From Paenibacillus piri (GTDB taxonomy: Bacteria > Bacillota > Bacilli > Paenibacillales > NBRC-103111), in NCBI RefSeq assembly GCF_004354045.1, contig NZ_SMRT01000013.1, positions 1-64,000 on the forward strand: a stretch of DNA of 64,000 nucleotides. The letters run 5' to 3'. The notes under the pieces were generated by a model that saw only the letters and a list, made by a program, of their open reading frames with translations, made no database searches and was not told the DNA's origin. A program made the translations under genes and the position numbers. This document shows positions 43,353 through 51,402 of this stretch, one piece after another (position 1 is the first letter of the stretch; each line of letters begins with the position of its first letter).

Positions 43353-45029
43353 ATGAAAACCAATACGAAAATGGCCGCTTTTCTGGCGCTTTCATTAACC
43401 GGGGGCGCTGTGCTGGCAGGCTGCGGGTCAAATTCCGACGGCGGTGCCCAGGCTGGAGAAGGCGGAGCCAAGGCAAACGAACCGAAGAAGGATATTTCTG
43501 TATCGATCTATGACCGGGGCACGGTGTCTCCGGATGCCGGCACGATTGAAAATAACGCATGGACCAAATGGATTAATGAAAACGGTCCGGCCAACGTGAA
43601 ATTCGTAGCGATTCCGCGGACGAAGCCGGAGGAAAAAATCAATGTGCTGTATGCGTCGGGCAGCGCGCCGGATCTGCTGTTCGAGTACAGCCCGAAAACC
43701 AGAGACCCGCTGCAGCAGCAAAAGCAGTTCATGCCTCTCGATGAGCTGATTGATAAATACAGCGTGGATTATAAAAAAATACTGCAAGAAAACCCTTCGC
43801 TGAAAAAAGCCGGCACGAAGGAGGATGGCAAGCAATACTACTTAGGTAGAATTAACCGCGGCGAGCCGAACCGGGGCTTTCTTATCCGTACGGATTGGCT
43901 GAAAAAGCTGAATCTGCCGATGCCGCAAACGACCGAGGAGCTGTACCGGGTGTTGAAAGCGTTCGCGGAGCAGGACCCCGACGGTAACGGCAAAAAGGAT
44001 ACGTACGGAATTTCCCTGAGCAGTAACTCCGGGCACAGCTTAAGGCAGACCTTTGGGGCTACCTCCAAATGGGTGGTGAAGGATAACCAGCTCGTTCTGG
44101 ATTGGGATCGGGTGAAGGCGTACAACGCATTTGCCAAAAGGTTGTTTGACGAAGGCCTGATCGATAAAGATTTCGTCAACGACGCGAACGGCGCCAAGGC
44201 GAAGCAGGATTTCATTAACGGGAAAACCGGAATTTACGGATTCTTGAATTCAAACACGACTGGGGAGAAAATCTCAACGGTCGATCCGTTAAAGAAAAAC
44301 GTGCCGACAGCCGAGGTCGACTTCCTCGCATATCCGAAGAGTCCGTTCGGTGCTTTCCTGCCGACACTGCAAAATCCGGTGCAAATGACAGCGGCAATCA
44401 GCGCTACGGCCAAAAATCCGGAAGCCGTTATGAAATACGTCGATTTCCTCGTTAAGGATACAACGGCTAAAACGCTTGAGCTCGGCGTCGAAGGGACGCA
44501 TTACAAGATGACGGACGGCTGCCCGGAAGTTTTGGATCCCGCCAAGCTGAAGAAGGAAGTGGGCGATCTCACTGGCGATATGCGGATGCTGCAAAGCGTA
44601 TCGGGTTACAGCAAGTGCGATGTGCCGCTGGTGCAGTTCAAGAGCGATCCGCGGAAGGAAGAGCATCAGCAATTCCGCGATGCCTTCTTGAAAACGTATC
44701 TAAACTTCGACCGTCCCTATCCGGAGCTGACCATTTCCGAGCACATGCCGACGCCTCCCAAGGATTTGAACACCATTGAGTCGAACACCGACAAAGCGAT
44801 GGGCGATATTTGGCTGAAGGCCGTTGTAAGCGGCGATAAATATTCCGTTGACCAAGCGTTGAAGGATGCGCAGGATGCTTGGAACAAGGCGGGCGGCGCT
44901 CAGGTGGAAGGCTGGTATAAGAAATGGTATGAGACGGACAAGGATAAAGCCTTCCTGGCTAAGGACGCGATTGAAATTACCCAAAAGCAATACGAGCAAT
45001 ACAAAAAAGTGGTGGAAGGCTTAAAGTAA
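43353..45029 (+). CDS. Extracellular solute-binding lipoprotein (LplA type)
   Basis: 558 residues, start after TGAAAGGGGTTTCAGA. Lipoprotein signal with lipobox VLAGC (Cys24), followed by a Gly/Ser/Asn tether. The mature part is a long family 1 binding protein: DPDGNGKKDTYGISLSSNSG is the calcium-loop-like motif frequent in this group, and KYVDFLVKDTTAKTLELGVEG lies in the second lobe. It should capture an oligosaccharide and deliver it to the two permeases encoded just upstream. The substrate cannot be read from the sequence. Confidence 0.93.
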   Translation: MKTNTKMAAFLALSLTGGAVLAGCGSNSDGGAQAGEGGAKANEPKKDISVSIYDRGTVSPDAGTIENNAWTKWINENGPANVKFVAIPRTKPEEKINVLYASGSAPDLLFEYSPKTRDPLQQQKQFMPLDELIDKYSVDYKKILQENPSLKKAGTKEDGKQYYLGRINRGEPNRGFLIRTDWLKKLNLPMPQTTEELYRVLKAFAEQDPDGNGKKDTYGISLSSNSGHSLRQTFGATSKWVVKDNQLVLDWDRVKAYNAFAKRLFDEGLIDKDFVNDANGAKAKQDFINGKTGIYGFLNSNTTGEKISTVDPLKKNVPTAEVDFLAYPKSPFGAFLPTLQNPVQMTAAISATAKNPEAVMKYVDFLVKDTTAKTLELGVEGTHYKMTDGCPEVLDPAKLKKEVGDLTGDMRMLQSVSGYSKCDVPLVQFKSDPRKEEHQQFRDAFLKTYLNFDRPYPELTISEHMPTPPKDLNTIESNTDKAMGDIWLKAVVSGDKYSVDQALKDAQDAWNKAGGAQVEGWYKKWYETDKDKAFLAKDAIEITQKQYEQYKKVVEGLK

Positions 45030-45072
45030 GTACAAGCAGCTTATCTCTTGTTGAAGCGGAGGAATAAAGCCC

Positions 45073-47610
45073 ATGAATGAAGTGAATCCGGACAAAACCG
45101 TCCGGGCTTGGCTGTACGCGGGACCTTTCGACAAAGATGTTTCCGATTTGTACGACGATAACTATAAGGTTCCCGTACAACCGTATTTGCCTTTGCTGGC
45201 AGAGGCGGAGGAACAAGCCGGACGGTTAACGCCGAGGGAAGGCGATGAGCTTTCCCTTTTCGGAGAAACGTGCCTGTGGAAGCTGCTGCGTACCGATCCT
45301 TCCGAATACAAAATGACTTGGGCAAGGTTCGGCGTGCATGCACGGCTGCTGGTGACCTATGCGTACACGCGGCTGGATGCTCCGGAAGAAGGCGTGTACG
45401 CCTGCCGACTTTGGTTGGCCGGCTCAGCCCGCATTTATGTTAACGGGCATAAAATTTTTGACCATACGAAAGTAGGCAGAGTGACCGGAGAATTTACGGT
45501 AGAGCTCCCGCTCGCCGCCGGCTCCAATGATGTGTTGATCGTATTAGGCAACGTGCATCTGCACTGCATGAATTCCTTTTCGTTCGAGCTGGAGTACGGG
45601 GCGGTTCCGGTTCGCCCCTCGCTGCCGCTGCTGCTCTCCGGTAAAGCGCGGCGCGGGCTGGAGGACGATTTCCGGCAGTTTTATTTAAGCAGCGGCACGG
45701 TGAGCGGCTCCGAGCCTGTCTTGCTGGAATGGGAAGAGGAGCTTCGAAGCGGAGGCCTGTTCAGCCTAATCCTGTATAAAAGCGTAAGAGGAATGCCGAA
45801 GGAAGAGGTGTACCGGCATCAAGCACGTTTAGCCGGTGCGGACTTGTCTTTGGAGCTTGTCCAAGCGGACCGGCTGCCGGAGTCCGGGGAGTATTTGCTT
45901 ACGGTTGATTACGAAGGCGAACAAGGGGAGAGGATCGGCGGCATCTCCTTGTCCTTTAAAAAAATCGATTGGCTGGATACTCTGCCGGAAACCGGGTATT
46001 CCGGGCGAAAGCGGTTTATGCTGGAGAGGCTGGCTGAAACGGGCTATGAGACGCGGTCGGTTATTCACCGCGAGCTGGCCAAGATGGAAGCCGGATTGTG
46101 GGACGCGGTTGATCCTGTGGCGATTGACGCATCGCTGCAGTACATCAACGATCGCTACGACTGCGCTGACTTCGCGCTGCACGGTTTGCTGCGGATGTAC
46201 GCCAAACATGCGGATGGCGGACATATCCCGCCGGAGCTGAAGGAGAGGATGAAAGCTTGCATCCTCGGGTTTAAATATTGGGTCGATGAGCCGGGGAGAT
46301 CGATGATGTTTACACGCTCGGAAAATCACGAGATTTTGTTTTACAGCGCCGAATATATAGCCGGATTGATGTTCCCCGGGGAACATTTTCCAAACAGCGG
46401 GCAAAACGGATTGTTCCATGCGTTAAAAGGTCAGCTGAAATCGGAGCGCTGGATTAAGGAAAAGGGCACATACGGCTACATGGAATGGCATTCCAACACA
46501 TATTACGAAGAAGATATGCTGGCGCTGCTGAACCTGCATGATTTTGGGGAGGAAAACGGTTATCTTCGCATTTTGGCGCGTCAGCTGCTTGACCTGACTG
46601 TAGCGATTATGGCTTCGCACAGCTACAAAGGTGTCATGGCGACTACCCACGGCCGAAGCTATGAGGACAGCATTATCCATCCCGAGCTGGAATCGATGAG
46701 CCATCTGAATTGGCTGCTGTTCGGTCAGCCGAAACGTTTGGCGAAGAAGCTATCGATCGGCTGCGTTGCGCTTGCGGGCAGCGGTTACTCGCCAAATCCG
46801 GAGTGGGAGAGGGTAGCGAGCAGCGAAGAGGAGCTGTTCACGTTAACCCGGATGGGACTGTTTCCGGACAGAGGTATGGACGGGGTCAATTGCGCGACTT
46901 ACCGGACTAAGGATTATATGCTGTCCGGCATGGTCGGGTCGAAGAAGGGACAGCACGGCGGCCAGGTGCACGCGGGGCAAGCGCTTTTGGACGGAACGGT
47001 GCCTGTGTTCGTCACCTGCTTCGATAATAAATCGGAGATGACACGGCCGTCTTATTGGGGCGGGCAGTACCTCAATCCGAAGACGATAGCGCATAAAAAT
47101 GTGCTGGCCTATATATACCGGCTTGGGAAAGGCCCGGGGTATACCCATTGCTACTTCCCGTTTGACCGGTTCGATGAAACGGCGGAGCTTGGGGGATGGC
47201 TGTTCGGCCGAAAAAACGAAGCGTATATTGCGGTTTACTCACAGCGGCCGTACACGAAAACAACGTCGGGCAAATACAAAAACTGCGAGCTGCTTTGTAT
47301 GGAAAAAGATAATATTTGGCTGTTTGAGACAGGCAGTCTTACGCAATCGGGTCCGTTCTCCCAATTTGTGAAGTCGGTAACCGATGCGAAGTTGTCAGCA
47401 GAGGATGAAGGGCTGCTTTATGTATCGTCGTCTCTTGGGCCGGTTGTGCTCGATTATGACAAGACGTGCTCCGTCGGCGGGCAGCCTGTCCCGGAGCGGG
47501 ACGACGGTTATCCGCTAATCTCAAACCGTTATGCGCATGGGGAGTACGGTACAGGAATTACAAAGCTGCAGCTGGAAAGCGGAGTTAAAATATTAAACTT
47601 CTTGATCTGA
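45073..47610 (+). CDS. Large uncharacterised protein, lyase- or hydrolase-like
   Basis: 845 residues without a signal peptide, so probably cytoplasmic. I do not recognise the family. Residues about 90-180 look like a beta-sandwich (RLWLAGSARIYVNGHKIFDH, NDVLIVLGNVHLHC) as in sugar-hydrolase jelly rolls. Residues about 310-610 are helical with aromatic and acidic clusters (MFTRSENHEILFYSAEY, YMEWHSNTYYEEDMLALLNL, HSYKGVMATTHGRSYED), resembling an alpha/alpha toroid. The C-terminal third is again beta-rich. That order recalls polysaccharide lyases and related hydrolases with catalytic Asn/His/Tyr. It ends the transporter operon, 43 nt after the binding protein gene, so it likely acts on the imported sugar. 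The ATG follows AGCGGAGGAATAAAGCCC. Confidence 0.7.
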   Translation: MNEVNPDKTVRAWLYAGPFDKDVSDLYDDNYKVPVQPYLPLLAEAEEQAGRLTPREGDELSLFGETCLWKLLRTDPSEYKMTWARFGVHARLLVTYAYTRLDAPEEGVYACRLWLAGSARIYVNGHKIFDHTKVGRVTGEFTVELPLAAGSNDVLIVLGNVHLHCMNSFSFELEYGAVPVRPSLPLLLSGKARRGLEDDFRQFYLSSGTVSGSEPVLLEWEEELRSGGLFSLILYKSVRGMPKEEVYRHQARLAGADLSLELVQADRLPESGEYLLTVDYEGEQGERIGGISLSFKKIDWLDTLPETGYSGRKRFMLERLAETGYETRSVIHRELAKMEAGLWDAVDPVAIDASLQYINDRYDCADFALHGLLRMYAKHADGGHIPPELKERMKACILGFKYWVDEPGRSMMFTRSENHEILFYSAEYIAGLMFPGEHFPNSGQNGLFHALKGQLKSERWIKEKGTYGYMEWHSNTYYEEDMLALLNLHDFGEENGYLRILARQLLDLTVAIMASHSYKGVMATTHGRSYEDSIIHPELESMSHLNWLLFGQPKRLAKKLSIGCVALAGSGYSPNPEWERVASSEEELFTLTRMGLFPDRGMDGVNCATYRTKDYMLSGMVGSKKGQHGGQVHAGQALLDGTVPVFVTCFDNKSEMTRPSYWGGQYLNPKTIAHKNVLAYIYRLGKGPGYTHCYFPFDRFDETAELGGWLFGRKNEAYIAVYSQRPYTKTTSGKYKNCELLCMEKDNIWLFETGSLTQSGPFSQFVKSVTDAKLSAEDEGLLYVSSSLGPVVLDYDKTCSVGGQPVPERDDGYPLISNRYAHGEYGTGITKLQLESGVKILNFLI

Positions 47611-47684
47611 CTGCCGGTAAGAACCTCACGAAACCTGTAATGTGAAGGGCTTGCGGAAGGTTTGGCCTGAACGGCCTGTAACGG

Positions 47685-47866
47685 AACCCCAATTTCCGTT
47701 ATTTACGCTACAGCCCAAAAAGCAGCCGATAGCGGAAGGAATATTCCCTCAATGTTCGCCTAAACAGCGCTGCAGGTTAAAAAACGGAGCAATAACGGAA
47801 CTTTTACTTCCGCTGTTGCTCCGTTTTTAGTTTTCTTAAGATAACGGAAATTTGACTTCGTTAAAG
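47685..47866 (+). repeat. Dispersed hairpin repeat, family 2, copy 2
   Basis: Motifs in the same order as at 37597: AACGGAACCCCAATTTCCGTT, then GATAGCGGAAGG, then the large hairpin with TAACGGAACTTTT, then TTTTTAGTTTTCTTAAGATA followed by ACGGAA. It fills the gap between the 845-residue gene and the next. Confidence 0.6.
47785..47828 (+). terminator. Terminator hairpin within family 2 repeat
   Basis: 16-bp stem CGGAGCAATAACGGAA / TTCCGCTGTTGCTCCG with one G-U pair and an A-C mismatch at the same place as in the other copy, then TTTTT. It closes the transporter operon. Confidence 0.85.
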
Positions 47867-48011
47867 GCTCGTCTCCTGCGAATGCGGCTCAGTTGGGGCG
47901 CTTTGTCCGCGGGAATGCCTCCAGTTTTCCTTCGCTACGGTTGGCTTGCGCGTTTTTCGTCAATACTGGGGATGAGATATGCAAACCAGAGCCGGGAGAT
48001 GAGGAACCGAG

Positions 48012-48866
48012 ATGAAAGCCATACATTGGTTGTCGAAGCTGGTCATTAGCGCCTTGATTACGTCCTTGATTTGTGTGGTATCGACCTTTTGGGTCGTCAA
48101 TACATATGTCGATATGATTTTGGAGCAGTACAATCTGAAGTCGGCCGTCAGCGCCACGCCGGATTGGTCGAAGTTTGCAGCGCATGCAGGCAAGCAGCTG
48201 CAGGGCTTTCGGCTGTTTGGCGGCGCGGCCGGAGGGACGGCTGGCGCCAACGGGCAGGCTGCGAATAAATCGGGCATGGCGGGGGACGGCACGCTTCCGG
48301 CCATCAGTATCGGCGAGCAATCGGGCGCCGGCTCCGATGGGAGCGAAGGCGGGGCATCCGAAACGAAGCCATCGCAATCGACCGGCAAGGAAAGCTCGAC
48401 GCAGCGCAAGCCGCCGGAGGATGCCGTGGCCGTGTTCGGTCATGGAAGCGGCGATAAGACTGCTCCGGGTGCGGGAAGCGGCACAGGAAGCTCCGCAGGC
48501 AGCGGCACCGGTACGGAAGCCGGGAGCGCCGCGCAGAGCGGGAAGAGCGCTTCGGGAAGCGGAATATCGCCAGGCGGAAGTTCAGTACCCGGCAGCGGCA
48601 CAGGTTCGGGCTCGGAGACCGACGAGAAAATCGTCGTTTCCGCAGAGCAGTTTACGAAGAAGAAGGACCAGCTTTCAACGGAAAATAAAAATAAAATTTT
48701 CAACATGCTCGTTACCCGGGTTCCGCAAAAAGAAATGCAAGCCATTACCAACATGATGGAAGGCGGCATTACGGCCAGCGAGATGAAAGAGATCGAGAAG
48801 CTGTTGAAAACGTATATGAAACCGGACGAATACGATCAGCTGCTCCGTATGATTCAATCCGAGTAG
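48012..48866 (+). CDS. Membrane-anchored protein with long Gly/Ser linker
   Basis: 284 residues. An N-terminal membrane helix (about residues 8-31, KLVISALITSLICVVSTFWV) is followed by about 150 residues dominated by Gly, Ser, Ala and Thr with little predicted structure. A compact helical C-terminal domain (about 205-284) follows, with NKNKIFNMLVTRVPQKEMQA and TASEMKEIEKLLKTYMKPDE. I do not recognise a family. The topology suggests an anchored protein whose helical domain acts outside the membrane. ATG follows GAGGAACCGAG. Confidence 0.75.
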   Translation: MKAIHWLSKLVISALITSLICVVSTFWVVNTYVDMILEQYNLKSAVSATPDWSKFAAHAGKQLQGFRLFGGAAGGTAGANGQAANKSGMAGDGTLPAISIGEQSGAGSDGSEGGASETKPSQSTGKESSTQRKPPEDAVAVFGHGSGDKTAPGAGSGTGSSAGSGTGTEAGSAAQSGKSASGSGISPGGSSVPGSGTGSGSETDEKIVVSAEQFTKKKDQLSTENKNKIFNMLVTRVPQKEMQAITNMMEGGITASEMKEIEKLLKTYMKPDEYDQLLRMIQSE

Positions 48867-49048
48867 CAGGCGGGCTTGCAGGTATGCAGAAAAATCGATC
48901 CCTTGCGATGGGGGACGGTTCCGATCGGCAAATGCCCGCCGTTTGAATGGATTTCCTGGGTGCAGCTTGGTCTGGTCCGACGCCGGCCGGAAAGGAAGCG
49001 GCAGCTATGCTGCAGCCAGGCGCAGTCGACACGTTCATACACTATTTC

Positions 49049-50425
49049 TTAGTCGTGTCTCCTGGCAATACGGAAAGACGCAACAAAGCTCAATATGACG
49101 AAAAACAACTGAGCAAATAAGGCCAACATGATTCCCGTCGATATACTTTGGTTAACGTATTCGCTCACAGCGATGAAAGCTCCGCCTATTCCGATGCTCA
49201 GTCCCGGACAAAAGGCGTCGACGAATTGAAGATAGGCGGAAACTTCTCCTTCCTCGCCCGGACGGGCATGCTGCAGAGCAATGGCTCCTGTAGTCGGGTT
49301 CGCCAAGCCAATACCGAAGCCGGTAAATATTTGCGAAATCATGGCAAATACAATTCCGCCGCTTTCAAGCCCTACAGCCGCTATGACCAGCGATACGCCC
49401 ACGATCATTAAACCGATACCGCCCGTTACCCTTTTTTTTCTGCCATGACCGCCATCCTTTTCGTCCAGTTTGGATTGCAGCCAAGCTGCGAAGGACCAGC
49501 TTAACGCACCTGCAGCGACAATCAACCCGGCAAGTTCTGACGACAAGCCTTTGACCTCCGTCAAAGCCAATACAACGCAGCTCTCGGTGGCAATGTAACA
49601 TGCGATATACAACCCTCTTGAGATAATCGTCGCCGGAAGTCCTTTCCGGACGGTGAACGTGCCTTCAGGAAGCAACCTGTGGAGAGGCCGAATCATGACG
49701 GTCAGCCCTAAAATCGAGAGCGCAATGCCTTTCCAATCGGACACAAAGCTCAAACCGGTCAACAGCAGCCCCGTACCGATCGTCAGCAATAAGGCGTATC
49801 CTTCTTTGCCGCCGCCTTTTTTAATGGGAAGATTCCCCGCTTGAAGCTTGCGAAAGGAAGGAAGCGTCAGCAATAAAGCCAATGCGATCAATGGCAGTAC
49901 AAGCCAGAACACAAATCTCCACGATACATATTCGGCCAATAACCCGGCAAAATAAGGCCCGATCAAAGCGGGCAAAATATAAGCGCTTGAAAAGGCAGCC
50001 AAAATTTTCGTTCGCAGCGCATCGGGATAGCTCAATGTAATGCTATAGTAAACGCAAGTTACAACAGCTCCGGAGCCAAAGCCTTGAAACGCTCTCCCTC
50101 CGATTAACATCGGCATATTCGAAGAAGCGGCTGCTATCAGAATACCCGTCACAAAGATCGCGATAGATAAGGCAAATGAGCGAAACACGCCGATTTTGCC
50201 GATTTGCTGACCAATGACCATCGTTCCCAATATTTGCGACAACAGAAAGGCGCTGAATATCCAGCCGTATAAGTGAATACCGTTTAATTGCCGTGCCAAT
50301 TCAGGAGCAATCGTCGTAATGGCCAAGCCCTCGAACGCCACTGTAGTAACAGCCAAAATAATTCCGATTGTCAACGCCCGATAACGAGCATCCCAAATTC
50401 CTGTTTTGCTCCCGCTTTTTTCCAT
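49049..50425 (-). CDS. MFS drug-efflux-type transporter
   Basis: 458 residues from MEKSGSKTGIWDARYRALTI, after AAGAGGTGCGCAA; the frame opens nine codons earlier. Twelve to fourteen membrane segments. Family motifs: LLSQILGTMVIGQQIGKIG in the first cytoplasmic loop and GGRAFQGFGSGAVVTC in the fourth/fifth helix region. It is probably a proton-driven exporter of small toxic compounds; the substrate is unknown. It lies 135 nt downstream of the marR-type gene on the same strand, the usual regulator-pump arrangement. Confidence 0.9.
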   Translation of the reverse strand: MEKSGSKTGIWDARYRALTIGIILAVTTVAFEGLAITTIAPELARQLNGIHLYGWIFSAFLLSQILGTMVIGQQIGKIGVFRSFALSIAIFVTGILIAAASSNMPMLIGGRAFQGFGSGAVVTCVYYSITLSYPDALRTKILAAFSSAYILPALIGPYFAGLLAEYVSWRFVFWLVLPLIALALLLTLPSFRKLQAGNLPIKKGGGKEGYALLLTIGTGLLLTGLSFVSDWKGIALSILGLTVMIRPLHRLLPEGTFTVRKGLPATIISRGLYIACYIATESCVVLALTEVKGLSSELAGLIVAAGALSWSFAAWLQSKLDEKDGGHGRKKRVTGGIGLMIVGVSLVIAAVGLESGGIVFAMISQIFTGFGIGLANPTTGAIALQHARPGEEGEVSAYLQFVDAFCPGLSIGIGGAFIAVSEYVNQSISTGIMLALFAQLFFVILSFVASFRIARRHD

Positions 50426-50460
50426 TTGCGCACCTCTTGATTTACTTGCCAAAGCGGTAA

Positions 50461-50532
50461 TTGCTATAGCAAGTATATGATATAAAAAATGTTCAATAAA
50501 TGGTCTTGACTATAGTTGCCATGGCATCTATA
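50461..50532. promoter_or_regulatory. Candidate MarR operators in front of the MFS gene
   Basis: A perfect palindrome TTGCTATAGCAA (50461-50472, followed by GTATA) and TATAGTTGCCATGGCATCTA (50511-50530). Both share the core ATAGCAA/TTGCTAT or its near copy with the site upstream of the marR gene. Confidence 0.5.
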
Positions 50533-50560
50533 TGCCCAAAAAAAAGACGAACTCGAATTT

Positions 50561-50986
50561 TTAAAGGTCTTTAACGTTGTTATACATGACCGCAAGTATT
50601 CTTCTAAATGTTTCAACTTCTTCCTCGGATAATCCTTCGATCGTTTTCTTATACGCTTCTAACGACGGAGCAAGAATATCCTCCTTGAGGTCGCGGCCTT
50701 TGGCGGTTAAATATACGCGCAGCGATCTGCGGTCCGTCTCATGGGTTACGCGATGAACGAAGCCCTTCTTTTCAAGCTTGAACAGCATTCGGGCTATGTT
50801 CGTCTGATCTTTGTAAAGTCTTTCCGCAAGGTCTTTTTGCGTGATGCCTTCCTTTTCCCATAAAATAACTAATATTTCCCATTGGTCCACCGTAATATCG
50901 AAAGGGTTGACCACTTTTTGATAGTAATTGTTAAGCTTTAAATCGGCCCGGTGTACAATAACGCCTATATACTTTTCTAATTCCAA
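50561..50986 (-). CDS. MarR-family transcriptional regulator
   Basis: 141 residues. Winged helix-turn-helix: VDQWEILVILWEKEGITQKD, then LAERLYKDQTNIARMLFKLE and the wing GFVHRVTHETDRRSLRVYLT. It probably represses itself and the efflux gene and is released by a ligand. The start follows AAGGAGGGTACCATTG. Its own upstream region contains a site resembling those before the pump gene. Confidence 0.93.
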   Translation of the reverse strand: MELEKYIGVIVHRADLKLNNYYQKVVNPFDITVDQWEILVILWEKEGITQKDLAERLYKDQTNIARMLFKLEKKGFVHRVTHETDRRSLRVYLTAKGRDLKEDILAPSLEAYKKTIEGLSEEEVETFRRILAVMYNNVKDL

Positions 50987-51013
50987 TGGTACCCTCCTTC
51001 ATAATAGACATGA

Positions 51014-51036
51014 TTATAGTTGCTATGACCATTATA
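51014..51036. promoter_or_regulatory. Candidate MarR operator upstream of the marR-type gene
   Basis: The segment contains TATAGTTGCTATGACCATTA. It shares TATAGTTGC[CT]ATG with 50511-50530 and lies 30 nt upstream of the start codon. The remaining gap 51040-51402 shows no gene; it contains the leader of the M23 gene. Confidence 0.5.
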
Positions 51037-51402
51037 TATCCGGTCAAGGACAGCGTCAACTCCGTTCCGCATCCCCTTATTTGGGAATTGGGTAGGGATA
51101 GTCGGGCTTCCCGGAACCAATTCGACATAATATGAGCACATCTTCCTACTGTGTTTTCGGCCTCGAAGCAGGTAATTTTATCCATTCTTCTATAAAACAT
51201 CCGCTGATATCCTCAATTTGACCTCATATGAACGCCGCGAAATTTGACTGATTATGACTTCTAACCATGAATGATGTTGAAAGAAAGGGCTTCGATATGG
51301 TAGATTAGTAAGGGAGTGTTTTAAATACGAGAGTTTATTTATTTGTTTTATAGGATTTGTTATGCGCGATATTCGTAAAAAACGGCTGAAAAGGAGTAAA
51401 TC

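Noticed and set aside
51040..51402. WalR box upstream of the M23 endopeptidase gene
   Set aside because: TGTTTT and TGTTAT occur but are 8 nt apart instead of 5, so the motif does not fit.
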